Origin: CAIOSQ01 sp044359885
GTDB lineage: Bacteria; Pseudomonadota; Alphaproteobacteria; CACIAM-22H2
Length of the DNA: 12,945 bases
Direction of reading: 5' to 3'
Assembly: GCA_044359885.1 (NCBI GenBank)
Contig: JBIKLI010000099.1
Span: forward strand, 1-12,945
Under the pieces are notes generated by a model. It saw nothing but the letters and a program-made list of their open reading frames with translations, did not search any database and had not been told where the DNA came from. Positions within the stretch are counted from its first letter, which is position 1. Every line of letters starts with the position of its first letter. Both the position numbers and the translations under genes were made by a program. Positions 1-6,914 of this stretch are shown here, in pieces.

Positions 1-923
1 CGCGCCGCCGCGCCACCTTGGCCGCGGTGCGAAGCGCCGCCGGCATGGCGCTCGGGTTCCATGCCCCGTCCCGGCGCGACATCGTCGACCTCGCCGCCTG
101 TCCGGTCATGTCGCCGGCGCTGGCGACACTTCTCGGCCCGTTGCGCGCGGCTCTCGCCGATGTCCTGGCCCCCGCCCAGCGCTGCGACATCGCGCTCACC
201 GCAACCGCGGAGGGTGCCGACATGCTGGTCCTTGGCGACCTGCGGCACGACGCACTCCGGCCGCTGGCGGCCCTGCCCGGCCTCGCCAGGCTCGCGCGCG
301 CACAGGCGCCCGACCGCGATCCGGAGATCGTGGCCCAGCATCGTCCGCCGCGAATCGATTTCGACGGGATCGCCGTCGAGCCGCCTCCCGGCGTCTTCCT
401 CCAGGCCACCCGGGAGGGAGAAGCCGCCATCCGCGACGCCGTCGCGACGGGGCTTGGCGCCGCACGGCGGGTCGCCGATCTGTTCGCAGGCGCCGGCACG
501 CTGTCGCTGCCGCTGGCGCGCGACCGCCAGATCCTGGCGGTCGACAGCCACCGTCCGGCGCTCTCGGCGCTCGATCGCGCCGCGCGTACCGCCGGGCTCG
601 GCGCGCGCATGACGGTCGTCCCGCGCGACCTCGCCCGCCGGCCCCTGACCGGCGACGAGCTTGCCGGCTTCGAAGCCGCGATCTTCGATCCGCCGCGCGA
701 GGGCGCGCTGCCCCAGGCAGAGGCGCTGGCGCGCGGCGGGCCCGACCGCGTGATCGCCGTCTCCTGCAATCCCGTCAGCTTCGCGCGCGACGCGGTGGCG
801 CTCGCCGCGGGCGGCTATCGCCTCGAGCGCCTGACGCCCATCGACCAGTTCCTCTGGTCGCCCCATCTGGAGCTGGTCGGCGTCTTCGCCCGCCCGCGGC
901 GATCGCACCGCCGCCCGCGCTAG
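1..923 (+). CDS. TrmA/RumA-type class I SAM-dependent RNA (uracil-5-)methyltransferase, 5' truncated by window edge
   Basis: This looks like the C-terminal two thirds or so of an enzyme that methylates C5 of a uridine in rRNA or tRNA using S-adenosylmethionine. The reading frame is open back to base 3 with family-like residues (RRRATLAAV), so the gene begins outside the window; the TTG at 18 is not a likely start. Counting residues from base 18, the SAM-binding motif LFAGAGTLSLPLA starts near residue 155, DPPREGA near 224, and the catalytic-cysteine motif SCNP has its Cys at 250. The FLQAT segment before the SAM site fits the RNA-binding FxQ region of the family. Any iron-sulfur cysteines would lie mostly upstream and cannot be judged, so RlmD-like versus another paralogue is undecided. 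The stop lies only 3 bases from the stop of the convergent aldolase gene, leaving no room for a terminator. The family call is firm; the target nucleotide is not known. Confidence 0.9.
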   Translation, partial: RRRATLAAVRSAAGMALGFHAPSRRDIVDLAACPVMSPALATLLGPLRAALADVLAPAQRCDIALTATAEGADMLVLGDLRHDALRPLAALPGLARLARAQAPDRDPEIVAQHRPPRIDFDGIAVEPPPGVFLQATREGEAAIRDAVATGLGAARRVADLFAGAGTLSLPLARDRQILAVDSHRPALSALDRAARTAGLGARMTVVPRDLARRPLTGDELAGFEAAIFDPPREGALPQAEALARGGPDRVIAVSCNPVSFARDAVALAAGGYRLERLTPIDQFLWSPHLELVGVFARPRRSHRRPR

Positions 924-926
924 CGC

Positions 927-1691
927 TCAGCCGAACGTCGCCCGGTGTGCGTCCACCTCGGCGCGGGCGGCACCGACCAGCAGCGACAACTCGGTCGACG
1001 CGGCCGCGAACGCGAAGCCTTCGCGCAGCAGATCGGCGGTCGTCTTTCGGCCCCAGGGCACGGCGCCCATCGGCTTTCCGGACTTGCGGATGCCGGCGAT
1101 CGCACGATCGATCACGGCCAGGAATTCCGGGTTGTCGTAGTCGCGCAGCCGGCCCAGCGATCCAGAAAGGTCGTTGGGGCCGATGAACAGCGCATCGACG
1201 CCGTCGACCGCGGCGATCGCATCGACATTGTCGACCGCCTTGGCGCTCTCGATCTGGACGATCACGAACAGGCGCTCGTCGGCCCCGCGGCGCCACGCGT
1301 CGAGGTCGCGCTGCAACCCGGCGTCGCGCCACGGCCCGAAGCTGCGCTGGCCATGCGGCGGATAGCGGCAGGCCGAGACCACCGCGCGCGCCTGCTCGGC
1401 CGTCTCGACCATCGGGACCATGATCGTGTCGGCGCCGGCGTCGAGCATGCGCTTGATGTAGACCTGATCGTTCCAAGGCACGCGCACGATCGTGGCCGTG
1501 TCCATCCGCGACAGCACCTGCAGATGACGCAGCGTGTCGCGGGGCATCGACGGCCCATGCTCGTTGTCGAGGATGATGAAGTCGAAACCCGACGCGGCGA
1601 GACTCTCGGTGTAGATCGTATCGATCACGTTGCTCCATACGCCGAGGCATTTGCGTCCGGCGTCGATCTTCGCGCGCAGCTTGTTCGTCAT
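927..1691 (-). CDS. HpcH/HpaI family class II (metal-dependent) aldolase
   Basis: This 254-residue protein belongs to the HpcH/HpaI group that cleaves 4-hydroxy-2-oxo acids to pyruvate (or a related 2-oxo acid) and an aldehyde. Visible active-site positions are H45 in the LDNEHGP motif, R70 in ATIVRVPWND, metal ligand E148 in IVQIESAKAV and D174 in IGPNDLS; these fall almost exactly where the HpaI catalytic His, Arg, Glu and Asp are found. Length is normal for the family. The ATG at 1691 was chosen because the purine-rich GAGGGGG (complement of 1696-1702) sits just upstream and family homology begins there; the frame extends 21 codons further without recognisable sequence. No catabolic genes lie beside it, so the substrate cannot be inferred: 2,4-dihydroxyhept-2-enedioate, 2-keto-3-deoxysugar acids and citramalyl-type substrates are all possible. 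It is divergent from the metallopeptidase gene. Confidence 0.92.
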   Translation of the reverse strand: MTNKLRAKIDAGRKCLGVWSNVIDTIYTESLAASGFDFIILDNEHGPSMPRDTLRHLQVLSRMDTATIVRVPWNDQVYIKRMLDAGADTIMVPMVETAEQARAVVSACRYPPHGQRSFGPWRDAGLQRDLDAWRRGADERLFVIVQIESAKAVDNVDAIAAVDGVDALFIGPNDLSGSLGRLRDYDNPEFLAVIDRAIAGIRKSGKPMGAVPWGRKTTADLLREGFAFAAASTELSLLVGAARAEVDAHRATFG

Positions 1692-1830
1692 CTCTCCCCC
1701 TCGCGGAATGGCGGCGACCGTTCCTGGCGCCGCGAGATCCTCAGTATGCGGCATGGGAGGTCACAGGAAAACGGCGCGCGTACGCCGCGCGCGGTTGCAG
1801 GCCGACCGGCCGCCGCGCTATCCCGATCGC

Positions 1831-2547
1831 ATGGCGAGCACCGGGGATCCGCAGCACGTGACCATCGACGCCGACGGCGCCGTGCTGCCGCTGCGGCTGC
1901 GCAGGCATCCGCGCGCACGCCGCATCTCCTTGCGCGCCGATGCGCGCGCCGGCGCGATCTTCCTGGTGCTGCCGCCGCGCGCCTCGCTCGCCGCGGCGCT
2001 CGGTTTCGCGCGCAGCCAGGCCGGCTGGATCGCCAAGCGCCTCTCGGCACTGCCGCCGCCGCTGCCTTTCGCCCCGGGCGCGACGCTGGAGATCCTGGGC
2101 GAGCGGGTCGCGATCCGCCACGACCCGGCGATGCGCGGCGCGGCGCGTCGTGATGGACCGACGCTGGTCGTCGGCGGCCATCCCGACTTTGTCGCGCGTC
2201 GCGTGCGTGACCATCTGCGTGCCGAGGCGCGCCGCGCGCTCGGCGAACGCGCGCTCCCGATGGCACGCAGCGTCGAACGTACGATCGCGTCGCTGCGGGT
2301 CGCCGACACGCGCTCGCGCTGGGGCTCCTGCGCGCGCGGCGGACGGCTCAGCTTCTCCTGGCGGCTGGTCCTGGCGCCGCCCGAGATCCTCGACTACGTC
2401 GTCGCCCACGAGGTCGCCCATCTCGTCCATCACGACCATGGAGCCGGCTTCTGGCGGCTGGTCGACCGTCTCACGCCCCACCGCACGCATGCCCAGGGGT
2501 GGCTGCGCCGGCATGGCGGCGGGCTCCTGCGGGCCGGGCCGGCGTGA
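1831..2547 (+). CDS. YgjP/SprT-like zinc metallopeptidase (M48-like, WGSC + HExxH)
   Basis: This is a predicted cytoplasmic zinc hydrolase of the YgjP-like family (old name DUF45). From the ATG at 1831, 238 residues, it shows SRWGSC (W164), then LAPPEILDYVVAHEVAHLVH, in which H193-E194 and H197 form the HExxH zinc site, and a further His at 203 in HDHGAGFW supplies the third ligand. This order is diagnostic for the family; the biological substrate is unknown in most members. No signal peptide is visible. The start is uncertain: ATG 1831 lacks a clear ribosome site; GTG 1858, with GGGGA upstream, and ATG 1753 are in-frame alternatives. The stop overlaps by four bases (GTGA) a possible GTG start of the MFS transporter downstream, so the two are probably co-transcribed. 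Confidence 0.87.
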   Translation: MASTGDPQHVTIDADGAVLPLRLRRHPRARRISLRADARAGAIFLVLPPRASLAAALGFARSQAGWIAKRLSALPPPLPFAPGATLEILGERVAIRHDPAMRGAARRDGPTLVVGGHPDFVARRVRDHLRAEARRALGERALPMARSVERTIASLRVADTRSRWGSCARGGRLSFSWRLVLAPPEILDYVVAHEVAHLVHHDHGAGFWRLVDRLTPHRTHAQGWLRRHGGGLLRAGPA

Positions 2548-2576
2548 CGCCGCGCGTCCCGCCCGAGTCTCGCGCG

Positions 2577-3773
2577 ATGAACGTCCTGCTGGTCGGGCTG
2601 GTCGCCATGATGGCGATCTCGACCGATCTCTATCTGCCCTCCCTGCCGGCGATCGCCCGCGACCTCGACACCGACGTCTCGACCGCACAGCTGACATTGA
2701 GTGGATTCCTGGTCGGTATCGCCCTGGGGCAGATCCTGGTCGGTCCGCTCAGCGACCGCTTCGGCCGCCGGCCGGTCCTTTTGGTGGCGACCGGGCTCTA
2801 TGTCCTCGCTTCGGTGGCCTGCGCCCTCGCCCCGGACATCGACAGCCTGATCGCTGCGCGCATCGTCCAGGCGTTCGGCGCCTGCGCCGGCGGCGTTGTC
2901 GGCCGCGCCGTGGTGCGCGACGTCCATGAACGCGAGGCGGCGGCCCGGGTGCTGGCGACGATCGGCGCGGCGATGGCGATCGTCCCTGCGGTCGGTCCGG
3001 TGCTGGGCGGGGTGATCGAGATGGCGGCGGGCTGGCGCTGGAATTTCGCGCTGCTCGCCTCCTTCGGCATGCTGCTCTGTGCCGGCGTCGCGCTGGGCCT
3101 GCCGGAGACCAATCGCCACCGCGATCGGACAGCGACCGACCCGGCGCGCCTCGCGCGCAACTTCGCCGCCATCCTGGCGACACGATCCTTCCTTGCGCAT
3201 GCGGCGGCCGGCGCTTGCGCCTATGCCGGCCTGTTCGCCTTCATCTCGGGGTCCTCCTTCGTCTTCGTCGACGGCTACGGCATCTCGCCGCAGGTCTACG
3301 GGTTCTGTTTCGCGCTCGCCGTCGTCGGCTATCTGATCGGCACCCTGATCGCGGCACGCCGGGTGCAGCGCATTGGCACCGCCGTTCTGCTGCGCAGCGC
3401 CGGCTGGGTGATGTGCGCCGGCGGCATCGGGATGGCAATACTGGTGGCGAGCGGGCTCGCGGCCCCAGGTCCGACCGGCGCCGCCCTCGTCGCGGTCGCG
3501 ATGGCGGTCTATTGCGTCGGGTTCGGGATGTGCAGCCCCGGCGCGGCGGCCGGCGCGATCGCACCCTTCCCCCGGCTTGCCGGAACCGCCGCCGCCGCGC
3601 TCGGCGCGCTGCAGACGGGCTCGGCGGCCATCGTCGGCTTCATGGTCGGTCGCCTGCACGACGACACCGGCCTGCCCATGGCGCTGACGATCGCAGGCTT
3701 GGCGATTGCCGGCGTGGCCGCTTTCCGGCTGCTCACGGTGCCGGACCGGCTGGAACCGGGTCCGGGCGCATGA
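2577..3773 (+). CDS. Bcr/CflA-type MFS multidrug exporter (DHA1 family)
   Basis: A 12-helix inner-membrane proton antiporter of the drug:H+ antiporter-1 family, closest in pattern to Bcr/CflA proteins that export bicyclomycin, chloramphenicol, sulfonamides or cysteine-like compounds. The first helix contains the typical STDLYLPSLPAIA signature (about residues 15-27), and the loop between helices 2 and 3 carries MFS motif A, GPLSDRFGRR (57-65). The antiporter-type VPAVGPVLGG motif in helix 5 is also present. From ATG 2577 the protein has 398 residues, usual for the family. A GTG at 2544 is in frame, overlaps the stop of the upstream metallopeptidase as GTGA, and would add 11 residues, giving the short cytoplasmic N-terminus many relatives have; it may be the true start. 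The last 41 bases overlap the end of the PBP gene on the other strand. Substrate is unknown. Confidence 0.9.
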   Translation: MNVLLVGLVAMMAISTDLYLPSLPAIARDLDTDVSTAQLTLSGFLVGIALGQILVGPLSDRFGRRPVLLVATGLYVLASVACALAPDIDSLIAARIVQAFGACAGGVVGRAVVRDVHEREAAARVLATIGAAMAIVPAVGPVLGGVIEMAAGWRWNFALLASFGMLLCAGVALGLPETNRHRDRTATDPARLARNFAAILATRSFLAHAAAGACAYAGLFAFISGSSFVFVDGYGISPQVYGFCFALAVVGYLIGTLIAARRVQRIGTAVLLRSAGWVMCAGGIGMAILVASGLAAPGPTGAALVAVAMAVYCVGFGMCSPGAAAGAIAPFPRLAGTAAAALGALQTGSAAIVGFMVGRLHDDTGLPMALTIAGLAIAGVAAFRLLTVPDRLEPGPGA

Positions 3774-5682
3774 GCGCCTCGCCCGCCGCCCCCGGTACCG
3801 TGCGCGGCGGCTGTCCGCGCGTCGCCTCCAGCATGAACGCCCGCCAGGCGCGGGCCGGCAGCCCACCACCGACGACGCGGTTCATCGGGCTTGAATCGTC
3901 GTTCCCGAACCACACGCCAGCCACGAAATCGGCGGTGAAGCCGACGAACCAGGCGTCGCGGTGATCCTGGCTGGTACCGGTCTTGCCGCCCATCGGACGA
4001 TCGAGCGCCGCTGCACGACCGGTACCGCGCGACACGACCGTCGCCAGCAGGTCGTTCATCGCCGAAAGCGTGCCGCGCGAGATGATCGCGGCAGCCCCCG
4101 ACCCGGTGCGCCGGTAGAGAAGGCGCCCCCCGCGGTCGCGGATTTCGACGATGCCATAGGGCTGGACGGACAGGCCGCCATTGGCGAACGGAGCATGGGC
4201 GCCGGTCAGTTCCAGAAGCGTCACTTCCGAGGCGCCCAGGGCCGTCGCGAGATCGCGGCGCAATGGCGACAGGATCCCGGCCCGGCGCGCGGCCGCGATG
4301 GCGCCGTCGATTCCGTCTCGCTGCGCGAGGCGCACCGCGGCCGTGTTGACCGAGCGCGCGAAGGCGTCGCGAAGGCTGATGTCGCCGCGGCCCGCCTCGC
4401 CCTCGAAATTGCGCGGTCGCCACGTGCCGATCGCGACCGGTGCGTCCGACACCAGATCGTCCGGTCGTGCCCCGCGTTCCATGGCGGCGAGAAAGACGAA
4501 ACTCTTGAAGGCCGAGCCCGGCTGCCGCAGCGCGGAGGTGGCACGATTGAACTGGCTCGCGCCATAGTCGCGGCCGCCGACCATCGCGCGGACCGCGCCA
4601 TCCGGCGTCAGCGCGACAAGTGCCGCCTGTTCGGCCTCGGCCTTCTCGCCGTCGCGCCCCAGCGTCTCGCCGATCGCGGACTCGGCGGCTCGTTGCAGCC
4701 GGGGGTCCAGCGTGGTCCGGACGACCAGATCGCGATCGACGAAGCCGACGAAGCCCGAGACCTGATCCGCCAGCCAGTCCACGAAATAGCGCGCCGAGCG
4801 GGGCTGGCCGGTTCCCGCCGGGACGCCGATCGTCTGCGCCTTCGCGGCCGCGACGGTCGCGGCCGTCGCGAGCCCCGCCTCGGCGAGATTGTCCAGGACT
4901 TCGGCGGCGCGGCGCAGCGCCCGCGCCCGGTCGCCGGTCGGCGCGAATCGCGCCGGTGCCTTCAGCAACCCGACCAGGATCGCCGCCTCGCGCATGTTCA
5001 CCTGACGGGCCGACTTTCCGAAATAGCGCTGTGCCGCCGCTTCGATCCCGTAGGTGGCACCACCCAGATAGACGCGGTTCAGATACAGCGTCAGGATCTC
5101 GTCCTTCGAGAAGCGCCGCTCGAGCCAGATTGCCAGCAGGAATTCCTGGATCTTGCGCTCCAGGCTGCGCTCGTGGGTCAGGAAGACGTTCTTCGCCAAT
5201 TGCTGGGTGATCGTGCTGCCGCCCTGGACGACGCGCCCGGCACGCAGATTGACCAGCGCCGCGCGTGCCAGACCGATCGGATCGATCCCGAAATGCCCGT
5301 AGAACCTGCGGTCCTCCGTGGCGAGCAGAAGCTGCGGAAGATAGGCCGGAAGTTCGTCCAGCCTGACCACCCCGCCATGCAGATCGCCCGTCGAACCGAT
5401 CGTCTGTCCGGCGGCATCCACGAAGGTCAGGCTGGGACGACGGTCGAATGCAGCGATCTCCTCGATGTCGGGCAACCGCAGCGCATACCAGGCGAGGACC
5501 ATGGCGATCGCGATCCCGGACCACAGCGTGGCCAGCAGCACGAAGCGCAGGATGAATCCCAGCCAGCGCCGCCGCCGCGGCGCGCGCGGCGGGCGATGCT
5601 TCGGACGCGGCGACGGCGCAGCGCCGTCGTCCCTGGTCCGGGAGCCGAAATGCGGCTCCCTGCGTTGCATTCGCTTCGGCAC
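3733..5682 (-). CDS. Bifunctional class A penicillin-binding protein (PBP1A-like, GT51 + transpeptidase)
   Basis: This inner-membrane enzyme polymerises lipid II glycan strands and cross-links the peptides in the periplasm. It has an Arg/Pro-rich cytoplasmic N-terminus (about 1-40), one membrane segment (about 41-66), then the glycosyltransferase domain with catalytic E123 in ATEDRRFYGHFG, the GGSTITQQLAKN motif and RKIQEFLLAIWLE. The transpeptidase domain shows all three motifs: S390-x-x-K393 (PGSAFK), S444-V-N446 and K567-T-G569 (GGKTGTSQDHRDAW). At 649 residues it is compact compared with many PBP1A proteins, with little room for an extra domain between the two catalytic parts. The start used is GTG at 5682; ATG at 5670, four codons later, is equally possible. 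Its stop lies inside the 3' end of the convergent exporter gene. PBP1A versus another class A subtype is not decided by motif alone. Confidence 0.95.
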   Translation of the reverse strand: MPKRMQRREPHFGSRTRDDGAAPSPRPKHRPPRAPRRRRWLGFILRFVLLATLWSGIAIAMVLAWYALRLPDIEEIAAFDRRPSLTFVDAAGQTIGSTGDLHGGVVRLDELPAYLPQLLLATEDRRFYGHFGIDPIGLARAALVNLRAGRVVQGGSTITQQLAKNVFLTHERSLERKIQEFLLAIWLERRFSKDEILTLYLNRVYLGGATYGIEAAAQRYFGKSARQVNMREAAILVGLLKAPARFAPTGDRARALRRAAEVLDNLAEAGLATAATVAAAKAQTIGVPAGTGQPRSARYFVDWLADQVSGFVGFVDRDLVVRTTLDPRLQRAAESAIGETLGRDGEKAEAEQAALVALTPDGAVRAMVGGRDYGASQFNRATSALRQPGSAFKSFVFLAAMERGARPDDLVSDAPVAIGTWRPRNFEGEAGRGDISLRDAFARSVNTAAVRLAQRDGIDGAIAAARRAGILSPLRRDLATALGASEVTLLELTGAHAPFANGGLSVQPYGIVEIRDRGGRLLYRRTGSGAAAIISRGTLSAMNDLLATVVSRGTGRAAALDRPMGGKTGTSQDHRDAWFVGFTADFVAGVWFGNDDSSPMNRVVGGGLPARAWRAFMLEATRGQPPRTVPGAAGEALMRPDPVPAGPAP

Positions 5683-5741
5683 GGCGATGTCACACCTAGC
5701 ATCGCAATCGGGCAGGAACTAGGCGGCGTGCCTTCGTCTCG

Positions 5742-5749
5742 ACTATAGT
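5742..5749. promoter_or_regulatory. Symmetric -10-like element ACTATAGT between the PBP and RidA genes
   Basis: The intergenic region between the divergent PBP and RidA genes contains the perfect palindrome ACTATAGT, so a TATAGT hexamer (5 of 6 matches to TATAAT) reads on both strands. On the plus strand it would start an RNA about 28 bases before the RidA ATG. No convincing -35 hexamer is seen at 17 bases on either side, so this is a weak prediction. Confidence 0.35.
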
Positions 5750-5783
5750 GCCCGTCCTCTTTTCCCGTCCGGAGCAGAAATCC

Positions 5784-6230
5784 ATGGCCACCCAGAAGAT
5801 CGTCCGCATCACGCCAGGCACACGCATGAGCCAGGCCGTCGTCTCGAACGGCATCGTCTTCGTCGCCGGACAGGTGGCACGCAATCCCGGGGAGACAGTC
5901 GGCGAACAGACCCGGCAGATCACGGCTCAGATCGACGACCTGCTGTCGGCCGCCGGATCGCACAAGACGCGTCTGCTTTCCGCGAATATCTGGCTTACCG
6001 ACATCTCGACCTTCGCCGAGATGAACGCCGTCTGGGACGCCTGGGTCCCGGCCGACATGGGACCGGCGCGCGCCACCGTCCAGGCCGGTCTGGCGGCACC
6101 GCAATACAAGGTCGAGATCGCCGTGACGGCCTCCGTCGGTCGTCCGGTCGCCGTCGCCAAGCCCCGTGCGAAGGCGAAGGCGAAGGCAAAGCCGAAAGCG
6201 AAGGCGAAGGCGAAGACCCGGCGTCGCTGA
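5784..6230 (+). CDS. RidA/YjgF-family protein with C-terminal Lys/Ala repeat tail
   Basis: The first 120 or so residues match the RidA (YjgF/YER057c/UK114) fold, a small trimeric protein. Typical members hydrolyse reactive enamine/imine intermediates made by PLP enzymes. Residue R96 in GPARATV and E111 in YKVEIAV have the same 15-residue spacing as the carboxylate-binding Arg and the catalytic-site Glu of E. coli RidA; the usual Cys two residues after the Arg is Thr here, so deaminase activity is not assured. The ATG at 5784 is supported by GGAG at 5771-5774. The protein is 148 residues, about 20 longer than normal, because of a tail from about residue 121 made mainly of alternating Lys and Ala (histone H1-like) ending in TRRR. 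It stands alone, divergent from the PBP and convergent with maf. Family confident; the tail's role is unknown. Confidence 0.9.
   Translation: MATQKIVRITPGTRMSQAVVSNGIVFVAGQVARNPGETVGEQTRQITAQIDDLLSAAGSHKTRLLSANIWLTDISTFAEMNAVWDAWVPADMGPARATVQAGLAAPQYKVEIAVTASVGRPVAVAKPRAKAKAKAKPKAKAKAKTRRR
6168..6215 (+). repeat. Eight-unit 6-bp tandem repeat (GCGAAG-like) encoding (Ala-Lys)n
   Basis: Eight consecutive hexamers of the form GCG AAG, with three variants (GCA AAG, CCG AAA and third-base changes), encode the alternating Ala-Lys tail of the RidA-family protein. The repeat is in frame, ends four codons before the stop, and is a candidate site for slippage that would change tail length by two residues per unit. 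Confidence 0.85.
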
Positions 6231-6241
6231 CCCTGACCGGC

Positions 6242-6276
6242 ACGCCGCGGTTGCCGCAATCCGGCTTCCGCGGCGT
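6242..6276. terminator. GC-rich hairpin between convergent RidA and maf genes, possible bidirectional terminator
   Basis: A perfect 9-base inverted repeat (ACGCCGCGG at 6242-6250 and CCGCGGCGT at 6268-6276) encloses a second 4-base pairing (GCCG 6253-6256 with CGGC 6262-6265) across a TT/TT internal mismatch and a 5-base loop. It lies between the two convergent stops. No T-run follows on either side, so it may only assist Rho-dependent ending or protect the 3' ends. Confidence 0.5.
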
Positions 6277-6281
6277 TCCGA

Positions 6282-6914
6282 TCAGCGCGCGATCGCGCCC
6301 TGGCTGCGCAGGAATCCCAGCAGGGGCAGCAACGGCAGACCCAGAACCGTGAAGAAATCGCCCTCGACGCGCACGAAGAGCTGCGCGCCGAGGCCTTCCA
6401 GCTGATAGGCCCCGACCGAGGCGGTTGCCGCATCGCCGATGGTGGCCACGTAACGCTCGGCGAAATCGCGGCCGAACGGTCGCATCGTCAGCCGGGCCGC
6501 ATCGACCTCGCGCCACACGACCTCGCCGGCACGCAGCACGACCGCGGCGCTCAGCAGACGATGGGTGCGACCGGCGAGCGCCAGCAATTGCGCGACGGCC
6601 CGTTCCGGATCCGGCGGCTTGTCGAAATGCGTGTCGTCGCAGGCGATCATCGAATCCGCGCCGATCACCAGGGCGTCGGGGTTGCGCGTGGACACCGCGC
6701 GCGCCTTGCTCTCGGCCAGCGCCGCGGCGATCGCGTCGACGCTTTCGCCGCGCGCACGCATCGCATCCTTCACCACCGCCTCGTCGACGCCTGCGGTCTC
6801 GCAGGCGACATCCACGCCGGCATTGGCCAGCATCGTCCGCCGGATCCGGCTGGCCGAGGCAAGGATGACGCGTGGCGCCTTCGGTTCCGGTCCCAGCTTC
6901 ATGGCTTTGGTCAT
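6282..6914 (-). CDS. maf: Maf-family nucleoside triphosphate pyrophosphatase
   Basis: A 210-residue cytoplasmic enzyme of the Maf/HAM1-like superfamily that hydrolyses non-canonical or modified NTPs (dTTP/UTP, or 7-methyl-GTP in the YceF subgroup) to the monophosphate and pyrophosphate. Visible motifs are the phosphate-binding LASASRIRR (18-26), the K70 of AESKARAVS, the catalytic-base motif VIGADS with D87, FDKP (K99), and the C-terminal GAYQLEGLGAQLF followed by GDFFTVLGLPLLPLLGFL. The last two motifs are typical of the alphaproteobacterial Maf proteins. The start ATG at 6914 overlaps the stop of the upstream PPDK/PEPS regulatory gene as ATGA, so translation is probably coupled. Caulobacter has the same two genes at its origin. 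Which nucleotide is preferred cannot be said. Confidence 0.95.
   Translation of the reverse strand: MTKAMKLGPEPKAPRVILASASRIRRTMLANAGVDVACETAGVDEAVVKDAMRARGESVDAIAAALAESKARAVSTRNPDALVIGADSMIACDDTHFDKPPDPERAVAQLLALAGRTHRLLSAAVVLRAGEVVWREVDAARLTMRPFGRDFAERYVATIGDAATASVGAYQLEGLGAQLFVRVEGDFFTVLGLPLLPLLGFLRSQGAIAR

Noticed and set aside
1775..1791. CGCGCG inverted repeat with 5-base loop in the aldolase/metallopeptidase divergent gap
   Set aside because: Low-complexity GC sequence, expected often here; no promoter elements of quality seen in the 139-base gap.
2430..3869. 479-codon minus-strand frame opposite the metallopeptidase 3' end and MFS gene
   Set aside because: Shadow of well-supported genes; composition is Arg/Gly/Asp-rich with no domain signature.
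3961..5748. Long open frame (595 codons) on the plus strand opposite the PBP gene
   Set aside because: Antisense to a PBP with every catalytic motif intact; long antisense frames are common at this GC content and the translation is Arg/Asp-rich without recognisable motifs.
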